52,618 nucleotides of DNA, taken from Deltaproteobacteria bacterium. Lineage in GTDB: Bacteria; Myxococcota_A; UBA796; SXON01. The notes under the pieces are model-generated. The model was not told the DNA's origin. It saw nothing but the letters and a program-made list of their open reading frames with translations, and made no database searches. Shown here in pieces: positions 11,304-19,173 of the stretch (position 1 is the stretch's first letter; every line of letters begins with the position of its first letter). The DNA lies in assembly GCA_947486185.1 (NCBI GenBank), contig CANKTH010000019.1, positions 1-52,618 of the forward strand, written 5' to 3'. Both the position numbers and the translations under genes were made by a program.

Positions 11304-11795
11304 TCAGGCGCCCAGGGTCTCCTGACGCGCTGGGCTTGCCCAACGGATTCCCTCACATCGGCAGGGGCCGCGTTTGCCCTTGAGCCGGTTGAGCAGGGCC
11401 CGCGCATATGCGTAGAACCTGAAAAATGTAAGTACGTCCTTGCGATCTCGATGCTGCAACGTATAGCCGTCCGGGCACAGCACCAGTTTGGGATCCGGAG
11501 TCCCGTCGTCGACAAAATCAAGTGCGGCGACGAGCACGCCGCGTATACGAGTACCCGAGCGGCGTCTGGCCCCGAGCACGACCGCGTCGAGGGGATCACC
11601 GTCGGGGGCGAGCGTATCGGGCACAAAACCGTAGTTGAACGGGCAGGGGAACGGCGAGATGTAGCCGAGGCGCCGCCGCCCGCCGTGAAGCTCCCACTTG
11701 ACCAGTCCGAAGCGGGGCACCTCGACCACCACCTCGAGCTCGGCGCCCAACGGCGGTGTTTGAAGATCAGTGCGTGTCGGGGGTGCAGCTCGCAT
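11304..11795 (-). CDS. ppa: Soluble inorganic pyrophosphatase, family I
   Basis: A 163-residue cytoplasmic enzyme that hydrolyses pyrophosphate to two phosphates. It carries the family I core: EVPRFGLVKWE near residue 25, PFPCPFNYGFVPDT, and the metal-binding signature DGDPLDAVVLG near residue 64. LKGKRGPC near the C-terminus holds the basic substrate-binding residues, though in place of the usual K...VxxW arrangement. Length fits the short bacterial form. ATG at 11795 is preceded by TAGAAC and six bases, a leaderless-type arrangement, with no Shine-Dalgarno. Confidence 0.9.
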   Translation of the reverse strand: MRAAPPTRTDLQTPPLGAELEVVVEVPRFGLVKWELHGGRRRLGYISPFPCPFNYGFVPDTLAPDGDPLDAVVLGARRRSGTRIRGVLVAALDFVDDGTPDPKLVLCPDGYTLQHRDRKDVLTFFRFYAYARALLNRLKGKRGPCRCEGIRWASPARQETLGA

Positions 11796-11807
11796 CGCGA
11801 TGTTCTA
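11796..11807 (-). promoter_or_regulatory. Leaderless-type -10 element, TAGAAC-N6-ATG
   Basis: On the minus strand TTTAGAAC ends exactly six bases before the pyrophosphatase ATG at 11795. No ribosome binding site is visible. Confidence 0.5.
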
Positions 11808-11856
11808 AACTCCCGCGCGGCGGGGTGGAGCGGGTTCACGCCGAGCGGGGGTCAGG

Positions 11857-12303
11857 ATGCGAGTGTGGGGATTGTGCCTCCTGGGCGCGTGCGGCGGCGT
11901 CGAGACCACCGTGCAGGTGCCGGCGGACAAGAACGAAGGGGCCGTAGGCGAGGCGCAGATCCAGGTCACGCCGGCCGAAGTGGTGATCACCGACTGCGAC
12001 CCTGACTACGCGCGCAGCGTGGAGTTCAATGTCGCTTCTATCGCCGACGGCAACGTCAACATCGACGAGATGGCGGTGATGACCCGGACCGACATCTTCT
12101 ATTTTGACGAGGTGGAAGACGTCGTGATCCCGCCGGGCACCGGGTACGACTACATCGTCGTTGCCACCTTGCCCGACGACCAGGCTGTCACCGGGGAGCT
12201 GCGAATCCGCAGCAACGATCTCGACACACCCGACCTGGTCGTGACGCTCAAGGCGCTGCCCCCCGGCTGGATTGAAGACTCGGGAGCCGATTCGGGTGGT
12301 TGA
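11857..12303 (+). CDS. Small lipoprotein with Ig-like choice-of-anchor domain
   Basis: A 148-residue lipoprotein with a very short signal, MRVWGLCLLGAC (11 residues before Cys12, lipobox LGAC); no in-frame start lies further upstream. The mature part is one beta-sandwich domain: ITDCDPDYARSVEFNVASIADGNVNI through VVATLPDDQAVTGELRIRSNDLDTPDLVVTL, the typical pattern of HYDIN/choice-of-anchor-D modules (RSNDxDxPxxxVxL). GGGGGTCAGG lies just upstream of ATG. The propeller gene starts two bases after its stop, so the two are probably co-transcribed. Confidence 0.75.
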   Translation: MRVWGLCLLGACGGVETTVQVPADKNEGAVGEAQIQVTPAEVVITDCDPDYARSVEFNVASIADGNVNIDEMAVMTRTDIFYFDEVEDVVIPPGTGYDYIVVATLPDDQAVTGELRIRSNDLDTPDLVVTLKALPPGWIEDSGADSGG

Positions 12304-12305
12304 TC

Positions 12306-13217
12306 ATGCCTGACCCGGTGCGGCGCTGGCGGGCCCAGGATGTGGGGGAGCACCCCGCGGCGACGATCCGGACCCTGTTGAGCCTCCCGGACGGTCGCCT
12401 CGCGCTTGGGTCGGACTACGGCCTGTTTTTCTGGTCCGACGGCCGGTTTGTGCCCTTTGAGTGGCCGGTGGGCGCGCGTCGTGAGGCGCGGCGGGTGGAA
12501 GCGCTGGCGGTGGCTGGTGGCGTGCTGTACGTCGGCACGGCGCAGAGCCTCTACCGCGTGCCGCTGGGCGCCTCGGGGCTGGACCTCACTGAGCCGTCGG
12601 CGCAGCGCCACGGGCGGGATCAGGAGGATGGTTGGGATGATCTGCTCGCCCTCTGCCCGTTTGGCGCGTCTCTCCTGGTCGCGTGGCGGACGCGCCTGCA
12701 AGGCGGGGAGGGGCCGGCGGATTGTTTGTGCCTCGCCGCAGGGGAAGTGGATGGGGTGCTTCGGGCCTGGGGCGGAACGCGTACAGGAGAGCTCCACGAG
12801 ATCAACGTCGGCCGTCTACGCAAGTTTGAGGCGGGAGAGCAGCGGGCGGTGAGGGGCGCACGGACTCCGACGCGGCTGCCGCCCATCCGCCATGTGGCGT
12901 TCGCGGCCGGGAGCCTGTGGGTCGCCGTCGCGGGAGGGCTTCACGTGTACCGTGCCGGCACCTGGTCGGCGGCGAGGCGTGCCGACGGCCAGCTTTGTAC
13001 GGAGCCGACCGCGCTGCACGTGGCCCCGGACGGCGCGTTGTGGGCGATCATGGATGGCGAGATCTTCCGCCGCGACGGCGAGATTCTGCGGCGGGTGGAC
13101 CTGAAGACCGAGCGGCCCTGGTGTCTGGCGGTTCACCAGGGGCGGCTCTGGGTGGGCGCGCGGGAGGCCGTGTGGAGCGCCGACCTTCTGCGGCTCACGA
13201 CGGGCGGCAGACCGTGA
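12306..13217 (+). CDS. Beta-propeller-like cytoplasmic protein
   Basis: A 303-residue protein without a signal peptide. Repeats of the form LLSLPDGRLALGSDYGLFFW, ALAVAGGVLYVGTAQSLYRV, HVAFAAGSLWVAVAGGLHVY, ALHVAPDGALWAIMDGEIFR and CLAVHQGRLWVGAREAVW show six to seven propeller blades like those in sensor and two-component-regulator propellers. No DNA-binding or kinase domain is attached. ATG at 12306 with GGGTGG upstream is preferred over TTG at 12300. Its last 23 bases overlap the 3' end of the convergent DCDD lipoprotein gene. Confidence 0.65.
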   Translation: MPDPVRRWRAQDVGEHPAATIRTLLSLPDGRLALGSDYGLFFWSDGRFVPFEWPVGARREARRVEALAVAGGVLYVGTAQSLYRVPLGASGLDLTEPSAQRHGRDQEDGWDDLLALCPFGASLLVAWRTRLQGGEGPADCLCLAAGEVDGVLRAWGGTRTGELHEINVGRLRKFEAGEQRAVRGARTPTRLPPIRHVAFAAGSLWVAVAGGLHVYRAGTWSAARRADGQLCTEPTALHVAPDGALWAIMDGEIFRRDGEILRRVDLKTERPWCLAVHQGRLWVGAREAVWSADLLRLTTGGRP

Positions 13218-13947
13218 CCGACGTGGTGTAGAGGCAGGAGAAATCGTCACAGTCGATGAAGCCGTCGCCTTCGTTGTCGAGGCCGTCGGAGCAGGTGGCA
13301 TCGTCCTGCTCGGTCTGGCCGTCGCCGCCGCAAGAGGGCGCCCACGCGCACGACAGGTCGTCGCAGTCCACGTAGGTGTCACCGTCATTGTCCGTGGTGT
13401 CCGAGCACTCTTCTGCGGTGCTCTCCCGGCCGCATGACGTGATGTCCAGGTTGTACTGGCAGGAGAAGTCGTCACAGTCGGCGAAGCCGTTGCCGTCGTT
13501 GTCGAGACCGTCTTCGCAGGCGCCCGACACGAGCCCCTCAAAGTCGAAGCTCGGACAGTCGTAGTCGTCGGTGTCGACATAGCCGTCGCCGTCGTTGTCG
13601 ATGCCGTCGTCGCAGATCTCAGCGCCGGTGTAGGTGCCGTCGCAGTCGTAGTCGTCGGTGTCCACGAACCCGTCGCCGTCGTTGTCGACGCCGTCGTCGC
13701 AGATCTCGTCGCCCGTACCGGATGATTCGCAGTCGTAGTCATCTCCGTCGACGTAGCCATCGCCGTCATTGTCCACGCCGTCGCTACAGTCCTCAGCGCT
13801 GATGCAGGTTCCGGACGTACAGTCGGTCTTGTCGTCGTCGTCACTGCCGTCGGCCGGGACGATACAGGCGCCGACCGCCAGGATGAGGAGGAAGCTCCAG
13901 GATGCGAAGCGTCCCGGGCCGAACGCGGCGAGTTGTTTCGGATACAT
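13195..13947 (-). CDS. Cys/Asp-rich DCDD repeat lipoprotein
   Basis: A 250-residue lipoprotein; the signal ends in LAVGAC (Cys28). About six repeats of C-x-DG-x-DNDGDG-x-x-D-x-D-D-x-D/S-C follow, with an EF-hand-like Asp ladder closed by a pair of cysteines, giving an extracellular, probably calcium-binding, disulfide-stabilised rod. The last two repeats are less regular. ATG 13947 has GGAG at nine bases and a TATACG -10-like hexamer further upstream (13968-13973, minus strand). The stop lies inside the convergent propeller gene, a 23-base tail-to-tail overlap. It resembles the two larger DCDD proteins in the window but has a different repeat unit. Confidence 0.85.
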   Translation of the reverse strand: MYPKQLAAFGPGRFASWSFLLILAVGACIVPADGSDDDDKTDCTSGTCISAEDCSDGVDNDGDGYVDGDDYDCESSGTGDEICDDGVDNDGDGFVDTDDYDCDGTYTGAEICDDGIDNDGDGYVDTDDYDCPSFDFEGLVSGACEDGLDNDGNGFADCDDFSCQYNLDITSCGRESTAEECSDTTDNDGDTYVDCDDLSCAWAPSCGGDGQTEQDDATCSDGLDNEGDGFIDCDDFSCLYTTSVTVCRPS

Positions 13948-14039
13948 CGTGACTCCAATCGCGCGCACGTATAGCTCAACTTTCGCCGGCAGGGCTACCG
14001 AAACGTCCGGGTCGGAGCACCCTCGCGGATCGTGATGCT

Positions 14040-14831
14040 TCAGGCGGTTGTTTCAGGCCATCCGAAGATTCGTGCTGCGTTCTGGTCCGTGATGTCGGTG
14101 AGCGCCGCTGGCTCCATCCCCCGGAGCGCCGCGACGGCTGCGGCGACGAGCGGAACGAAGGCCGGTTCGTTCTTTTTTCCGCGATGGGGCACCGGCGCGA
14201 GGAAGGGGCTGTCGGTCTCGATCAGCAGCCGGTCTTCAGGACAGCTTGCCGCAACTTCACGCATAGTACCCGCATTTTTGAAGGTTACGATGCCCGGGAT
14301 CGACACATAGCCGCCGCGCTCGGTGATCTGACGCATCGCCGCGGCGTCGCCGGTGTAGCAGTGGTAGATCACCCCGGTGTCCCACGCTGCCTCCTGATCC
14401 AGAATTTGGAGAGTTTCTCCTTCACTCTCCCGGTCGTGAATCACCACTGGCCGGTTGAGGCGGCGCGCCATCTTGAGCTGGAGGCGGAACATCGTGCGCT
14501 GGACATCACGTGGCGAAAAGTCGTAGTGGAAGTCGAGCCCCATCTCGCCCAGCGCTACCACGAACGGATGAGTCGCCAGGGAAAAGAGCGCATCCAACGA
14601 GAGGTCGTCCCCCTCACGTGCGTCGTGAGGGTGTAGCCCGACCGTCGCTCGAATACGCGTGGGATGACGCTCCGCGACGGCGACCGCCCGCGGTGCGCCC
14701 GCGACGCCGTAGCCGGCGCCAATGGTGATCATCCGGTGCACCCCGGCGGCGACCGCTCGCTGGATCGCGGCGTCTACGGCTTCGTCGCCGCCGAGCGCGA
14801 CAGGGTCGAGGTGACAGTGGGAGTCAGTCAT
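14040..14831 (-). CDS. tatD: TatD-family metal-dependent DNase
   Basis: A 263-residue TIM-barrel hydrolase of the TatD/YcfH family, with metal and active-site motifs in order: DSHCHLD (residue 3), GLHPHD (near 64), GEMGLDFHYD (near 95), VVIHDRE (near 129), IYHCYTG (near 155) and IETDSPFLAP (near 203). TatD proteins act as 3'-5' exonucleases or tRNA/peptide hydrolases. It is the last gene of a minus-strand operon, 86 bases after holB; holB-tatD adjacency is also found in E. coli. Confidence 0.92.
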   Translation of the reverse strand: MTDSHCHLDPVALGGDEAVDAAIQRAVAAGVHRMITIGAGYGVAGAPRAVAVAERHPTRIRATVGLHPHDAREGDDLSLDALFSLATHPFVVALGEMGLDFHYDFSPRDVQRTMFRLQLKMARRLNRPVVIHDRESEGETLQILDQEAAWDTGVIYHCYTGDAAAMRQITERGGYVSIPGIVTFKNAGTMREVAASCPEDRLLIETDSPFLAPVPHRGKKNEPAFVPLVAAAVAALRGMEPAALTDITDQNAARIFGWPETTA

Positions 14832-14917
14832 CGGGGCTTCCCGGGGGGTGGGAGATCGAGGGTACGACGCGCCGAGGCCGCGCCCTTCGTGCCGGCGTGG
14901 GTCGTTCTTCTCGGGCG

Positions 14918-15946
14918 TCAGCCACGGGCGTGACCGGGCGGACGGCGAGGCGCGGCGGCGAGCTCGAGGTTGAGGTGGGAGAGCAGCGCCTCCAGCACGA
15001 CGCGTCCGTTCACGTTGGAGCGGAGGCGCTCGCGGGCCGCCTGGAGATGAGCCCCCATCCGGGCAACGCCGCCCGGCCAGAGCGCGGCCGCCCAGGCGAG
15101 GAGGAGTGGACGCTGTTCGGGGTATAGCGGGCGTACGGTCAGGCTCGAGCCTTCTGGATCCTGGGCCACCACCACCACATCCCGAAGGAGCTCCTCGACG
15201 AGGTTCACGACCGCCTCCGCCAGGGAGTCTCCCGCCTCTTTCTTGCCCCGCTCCTCGGTGAAGCTGAAGAGGCGGTGCAGAGGCTGGCCGATCGCGCCAA
15301 GGAGCGCGGCGAGCAGCTCCGCCCGTGCGGTGGCGTCCTCCACGAGCTCCAAGGCCCGGCCAAGGCTGCCTTCCGCGCGATCCGCGTGGGAGGGATCATG
15401 GCCTCGGGCCACGAGGAAGTTGGCGACGCTCGCGGTGGGCAGCGCGCTGAACCTCACGCGTAAGGACCGGCTGCGCACCGTCGGCAGGAGTCCGGCGCCC
15501 CGGCTGCTGATCAGGAAGAAGTGCGTGCCGTCGGGCGGCTCTTCCAGGGTCTTGAGCAGGGCGTTCGCCGCCTCTTCGTTGAGCGCGTCGGCTGGATCGA
15601 GGATGACAAAGCGCCGGCGCGCCGAGTGGCGTTGGAGGGTGAGCGCCGACAGCACCGCACGGGCCTGATCGACCGAGAGGATCCGAGTCGCCCGTCCCGG
15701 TTCCGGCTCGACGATGAGAATATCGGGATGTACACCGGTAAGGATCGCACGGCATGACGAGCAGGTGCCGCAAGGCGCTCGGTCGAGGGGCAGTGCGCAG
15801 TTGGCGGCCATCGCGAGCGTCAGGGCCATGCGGGCCTTGCCTACGCCGCGCGGACCCTCGAAGAGATAACAATGATGCAAACGGTCTTCTGCCGCAGCAC
15901 GCCACAGACGGCTCCGCACGAGCTCGTTGCCGAGCAGCGGCTCCAT
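14918..15946 (-). CDS. holB: DNA polymerase III delta' subunit
   Basis: A 342-residue clamp-loader AAA+ subunit. Motifs: GNELVRSRLWRAA at the N-terminus, Walker A GPRGVGKA near residue 32, the four-Cys zinc module CALPLDRAPCGTCSSC near residue 51, VDQARAVL, Walker B-like RRFVILDPADALNEEAANALLKTLEEPP near residue 110, and the sensor/SRC-like RSRSLRVRF. ATG 15946 shares one base with the stop of the upstream exonuclease gene (TGATG). The C-terminal third is the poorly conserved collar domain. Confidence 0.9.
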   Translation of the reverse strand: MEPLLGNELVRSRLWRAAAEDRLHHCYLFEGPRGVGKARMALTLAMAANCALPLDRAPCGTCSSCRAILTGVHPDILIVEPEPGRATRILSVDQARAVLSALTLQRHSARRRFVILDPADALNEEAANALLKTLEEPPDGTHFFLISSRGAGLLPTVRSRSLRVRFSALPTASVANFLVARGHDPSHADRAEGSLGRALELVEDATARAELLAALLGAIGQPLHRLFSFTEERGKKEAGDSLAEAVVNLVEELLRDVVVVAQDPEGSSLTVRPLYPEQRPLLLAWAAALWPGGVARMGAHLQAARERLRSNVNGRVVLEALLSHLNLELAAAPRRPPGHARG

Positions 15947-16839
15947 CAGGCGCCCGCCTGCACCGGTGCGGCCAGGGCACGCTGTAGCAGGCGCTGCGCC
16001 CGAAGCCCGATGAGCAGCGGAGTCAGCGCGGGGGTGGGCCCGCGCCAACGGAGGTCGTCGAGGGACTCAGCCAGGGGCACGTCGGTCACGAGCGTGGCCA
16101 GCGTCCGGTACAACAGCGCGTCGCTCCACCGCTCCCGCAGCACCGCTGCGAGCCGCCCCGCCCCCCGGAGCTCCCAAAGCTCTGGGCGTTCCCGTGGGAT
16201 CTGCTCCAGGTGCCCCCAGCGGTTGAGCAGGGCGGCGGCGGAGCGGGCTCCAAAGCCCGGAAGACCGGGGATGCCGTCCGCGTCGTCACCGACCAGCGCG
16301 AAATAATCGGGCACAGAGGCTGGGGAGACGCCGAGACGCTGCCGGACCCCCTCGACGTCGAGCACCCGGCCGTTGAGCCGATCCACCTGCACCACCCGGG
16401 CGCCCGGCCCCGCGTCCCCCACCGCCTGTCCCAGGTCCTTATCCGGCGTACAGATACGCACTTCTTCCACTTCTGACGCGTAGCGCACCGCGGCCGTAGC
16501 GAGGGCGTCGTCACACTCATAGGGCCCCATCCGCCAGACGACGACACCCAACGCAGCGGTCGCCTCCTCGACCAGGTCAAACTGCCCGAGCAGCTCGGGG
16601 GGCACGCCTTCATCGGTCTTGTAGCCCGGAAAAAGGTCGTTTCTGAACGAACGGATAGGGTTGTCGAACGCGACGGCGATGTGGGTCACGTGTTCGGCGG
16701 GGTCCTGTATCAAGGCGAGCAGAGAGTCCAAGACGCCGAGCGTCGCTTTCACGTCCCGGCCATCCACCTCCGCGCGCGGCCGCTTCGAAAAGTGTGCTCG
16801 AAACAGCTCCCAGGTGCCGTCCACCACGTGGAGCTTCAT
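15946..16839 (-). CDS. 5'-3' exonuclease / flap endonuclease, stand-alone
   Basis: A 297-residue protein like the N-terminal nuclease of DNA polymerase I or E. coli Xni, without polymerase. Acidic metal-binding motifs are present: VDGTWELFRAHF (residue 6), YECDDALATAA (near 103, the usual E-ADD block as ECDD), CTPDKDLGQAV (near 125) and the H3TH region ALVGDDADGIPGLPGFGARSAA (near 175). DNPIRSFRNDLFPGYK matches the helical-arch part. ATG 16839 overlaps the upstream esterase stop by four bases, and the stop overlaps holB by one. Likely role is flap or primer removal. Confidence 0.88.
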   Translation of the reverse strand: MKLHVVDGTWELFRAHFSKRPRAEVDGRDVKATLGVLDSLLALIQDPAEHVTHIAVAFDNPIRSFRNDLFPGYKTDEGVPPELLGQFDLVEEATAALGVVVWRMGPYECDDALATAAVRYASEVEEVRICTPDKDLGQAVGDAGPGARVVQVDRLNGRVLDVEGVRQRLGVSPASVPDYFALVGDDADGIPGLPGFGARSAAALLNRWGHLEQIPRERPELWELRGAGRLAAVLRERWSDALLYRTLATLVTDVPLAESLDDLRWRGPTPALTPLLIGLRAQRLLQRALAAPVQAGA

Positions 16840-17567
16840 ACGAGCCGGTCCAGGAACATCGGCAACATCGTACGCCACGTGGGCCAATCGTGGTCGACGT
16901 CCTTGCCCCACAGATCGACGTAGTTGGGTATGCCCCGCGCTCCCAACATCTGTCCGAGCCGGACGCTCTCCCAGGGGGCCTCCCAGCGGCCCTGACCTGA
17001 GGCGAGGTGTATCCGGCTTCGGCGAAGCCAATCCAAGGTCGGCCCGCTCGAGAGGTTGGGGAGGTAGTAGAAGGGCTGGTTCTGGACGTAGTTGTCGTCC
17101 CGGTATCCGCTCATCCACCGGTCGAAGTCGTAGGTGCCCGACATCGCGATGGTGAGAGAGAAGAGATCGGGATGACGGCAGGCCGCATTCACCGCGTTGT
17201 ACGCCCCGAGGGAGGCGCCGACCCCCACCAGCCGGGCTTCGGGATCGCCTACGTCACCACGGATGAAGGGCACGAGGCCGCTCACGAGGTACTGATCAAA
17301 CCGGCTTTGTAACCAGGACTTGTGCCATGGGGGCGCCTTGCTGTCCAGCCAGCCTTCCCCCGAGATGCTCCCGCAGGTGTAGATCCGGACACGTCCGGCC
17401 TCGATCAATGGAGCACACACCTCGATCAACCGGAACCGTTCGCACTCCAGGTAGTCCCCGCCCGCGGTCGGGAACAGGACAACGGGCCGACCCGCCTCGC
17501 CAAACCGGGCGACCTCCATCTTTCGATTGAGCTCGGGGCTGAACCAATCGAAGAGCGTACGTCTCAC
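16836..17567 (-). CDS. Alpha/beta-hydrolase-fold esterase coupled to ATP-grasp ligase
   Basis: A 243-residue putative esterase of the enterochelin-esterase/antigen-85-like group. The nucleophile elbow is GVGASLGAYN (Ser near residue 110), and the catalytic His is in KDVDHDWPTW near the C-terminus. RPVVLFPTAGGDYLE opens the hydrolase core. There is no signal peptide. GTG 17567 overlaps the ATP-grasp stop by four bases (GTGA), and its stop overlaps the exonuclease start by four (ATGA). The substrate is unknown. A larger enzyme with the same kind of elbow (GASFG) and His motif (DGHNWINW) lies at 36374-37525. Confidence 0.8.
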   Translation of the reverse strand: MRRTLFDWFSPELNRKMEVARFGEAGRPVVLFPTAGGDYLECERFRLIEVCAPLIEAGRVRIYTCGSISGEGWLDSKAPPWHKSWLQSRFDQYLVSGLVPFIRGDVGDPEARLVGVGASLGAYNAVNAACRHPDLFSLTIAMSGTYDFDRWMSGYRDDNYVQNQPFYYLPNLSSGPTLDWLRRSRIHLASGQGRWEAPWESVRLGQMLGARGIPNYVDLWGKDVDHDWPTWRTMLPMFLDRLV

Positions 17568-18814
17568 GAAGCCCGCCCCACGCGCTCGGCTTCGGTCTTG
17601 CGCCAGAACTGCACCAGGCCGAAGTAGTGATCCGTGAACTCGTCGATCTCGTGTTTCGGAAAGAGGGCGGCCACTTTTTCTCGGAAGATCTCCCGGCATC
17701 GCTCCGTCCCAAAGAACTCCCAGGCCACCTCGTCGAGGTGCTTGAGGTGGGTCTCGCTGAACTCCTCGAAGCGGTCCGAATCGAAGTGCGCGCGCGCGAG
17801 GGCGTCGTACTTCTCCAGCTTCTCTGGGAAGGAGATGTCCTCGTCCGCGATCGCCAGGTAGGGCGCCCAGTTCGGGTTCAGGTTGGGCTTCCGTTTGTAA
17901 GCGGCGCAGAAGAGCGACCAGCGGAGCAGGGACTTCACGACCCATGGGAAGTGGAAGTGGAGGCTCGTGACCTGCGAGTCCGGGCAGGCGTTGGCGAAGT
18001 CGATGGGGTGGAGGATGCCGTCCTGCCGGAGCGCCTCACACGAGTTGTAGTCCCAACAGAAGAAGGCGTTGATGACACGGGTGTACCGCGTCATCGTGCG
18101 CCAGCCTTCGGCGTCGAGGAAGTTGAAGGCCACCTCGTAGCGCGCGTGGAGCGGCGCGGTGGGGTTGTACTTCATGATGTTGACCTGCGGGCCGATGCCG
18201 AGGCCGCGGACGAAGATGTCGTAGGGATCAACGGCCTTCTGGAGGTGCATGATCTGCGTACCCGAGTCGTTGTAGGCGGCCTGAAGCGCCGCCGGGTCCT
18301 TCACCCGGGTCACCCCGCGCCATGCACCTCCGTCATAAGGCTTGATGAAGTGGGGCCAACCGACGCTGTCGCCCGCCTTCTCCAACGAGAAGAGCTTGCC
18401 ATAGCGGCGCATGGTCACCAGGTTGTCCCACTCATCCTTGTACTCTTTCGCCGGCAGGATGGCCGTCTCGGGTACCGGGAAGCCGAGTCGCATCATCGCC
18501 GCATAGGTGGTGTGTTTTTCGGCGGACTGGATGGTCCACGGGTTGTTGAGGACGTAGACCCCGTCCATGACCATGATCTTCTTGACCCACTCGCGGGTCA
18601 TCGGGAACCAGTGGCTGATCCGGTCGAGCACCATGTCGTACTTGACAGGTTTCTGCAGGTTGTAGGGCTCGATCGTGACTCGCTCAGTCTCGAAACGTAG
18701 TCGGTCACCGTTGACCGGGATGTCGAGCTTCAGCTGCGTGAGGATCTCCTCGAAACAAGCGGGCCAACAGATGTCGGCGCCAAGCGAAAGGCCAATCTGA
18801 CGGGTCTGGGGCAT
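17564..18814 (-). CDS. ATP-grasp ligase-like protein
   Basis: A 416-residue cytoplasmic protein with an ATP-grasp core. After an N-terminal preATP-grasp-like domain (KYDMVLDRISHWFPMTREWVKK), a segment near residue 110-160 reads TYAAMMRLGFPVPETAILP and WPHFIKPYDGGAWRGV, the Lys and Gly-loop region of ATP-grasp enzymes, followed by QKAVDPYDIFVRGLGIG. The acidic Mg ligands are probably in DFANACPDSQVTSLHFHFPW near residue 270. The C-terminal 120 residues are helical. ATG 18814 has GGAG seven bases upstream. Substrates are unknown. Coupling to the esterase implies one forms a bond the other may cut or transfer; that is inference. Confidence 0.75.
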   Translation of the reverse strand: MPQTRQIGLSLGADICWPACFEEILTQLKLDIPVNGDRLRFETERVTIEPYNLQKPVKYDMVLDRISHWFPMTREWVKKIMVMDGVYVLNNPWTIQSAEKHTTYAAMMRLGFPVPETAILPAKEYKDEWDNLVTMRRYGKLFSLEKAGDSVGWPHFIKPYDGGAWRGVTRVKDPAALQAAYNDSGTQIMHLQKAVDPYDIFVRGLGIGPQVNIMKYNPTAPLHARYEVAFNFLDAEGWRTMTRYTRVINAFFCWDYNSCEALRQDGILHPIDFANACPDSQVTSLHFHFPWVVKSLLRWSLFCAAYKRKPNLNPNWAPYLAIADEDISFPEKLEKYDALARAHFDSDRFEEFSETHLKHLDEVAWEFFGTERCREIFREKVAALFPKHEIDEFTDHYFGLVQFWRKTEAERVGRAS

Positions 18815-18945
18815 CGGGGCTCCGGAAAGGAGCGCGTGCTTAACCACCCCGCGCGCGGCTTGTACCCCGGGCCATTCGCTCCACTCCGATTTGGCCCGAG
18901 ATGGCGGGTCGTGACCGCCGCACGCGGGTCGGCTAACCGGGGCGG

Positions 18946-19173
18946 ATGACCCTCACTCCGCGGCAGGTAGCCGCGCACGATCAGGCGGATGCGCGCGGAC
19001 TCGCCGGGTATATGGACCCGTTGACGGGACTTTTTGTCATGACCGCGGGCCACCTCCGGCGGCAGGGCGCCTGTTGTGGCCGCGGCTGCCGTCACTGTCC
19101 CTGGCCCGCCGCCGAGCAACGTCGGGCCGGGCGTGTAGTGGTCCGCGACGACTCGGGAGATCCACCCGAATGA
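18946..19173 (+). CDS. DUF5522-type Cys-rich small protein
   Basis: A 75-residue protein with the DUF5522 signature: HDQADARGLAGYMDPLTGLFVMTAGHLRRQGACCGRGCRHCPW. The cluster CCGxGCRHCPW gives four closely spaced cysteines and a His, suggesting metal or iron-sulfur binding; function is not established. The ATG of the UvrA paralogue overlaps its stop by four bases (ATGA), so the two are translated together. The C-terminal 15 residues are charged and probably disordered. ATG 18946 is the first start after an in-frame stop; the Shine-Dalgarno is weak (GGGGCGG). Confidence 0.82.
   Translation: MTLTPRQVAAHDQADARGLAGYMDPLTGLFVMTAGHLRRQGACCGRGCRHCPWPAAEQRRAGRVVVRDDSGDPPE

Noticed and set aside
12816..13979. 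387-residue minus-strand frame
   Set aside because: Out-of-frame with the DCDD lipoprotein; Thr/Ala repeats are a frame-shifted reading of Asp-Cys repeats.
17627..18700. 357-residue plus-strand frame
   Set aside because: Antisense to the ATP-grasp gene, which has a signature and a Shine-Dalgarno.
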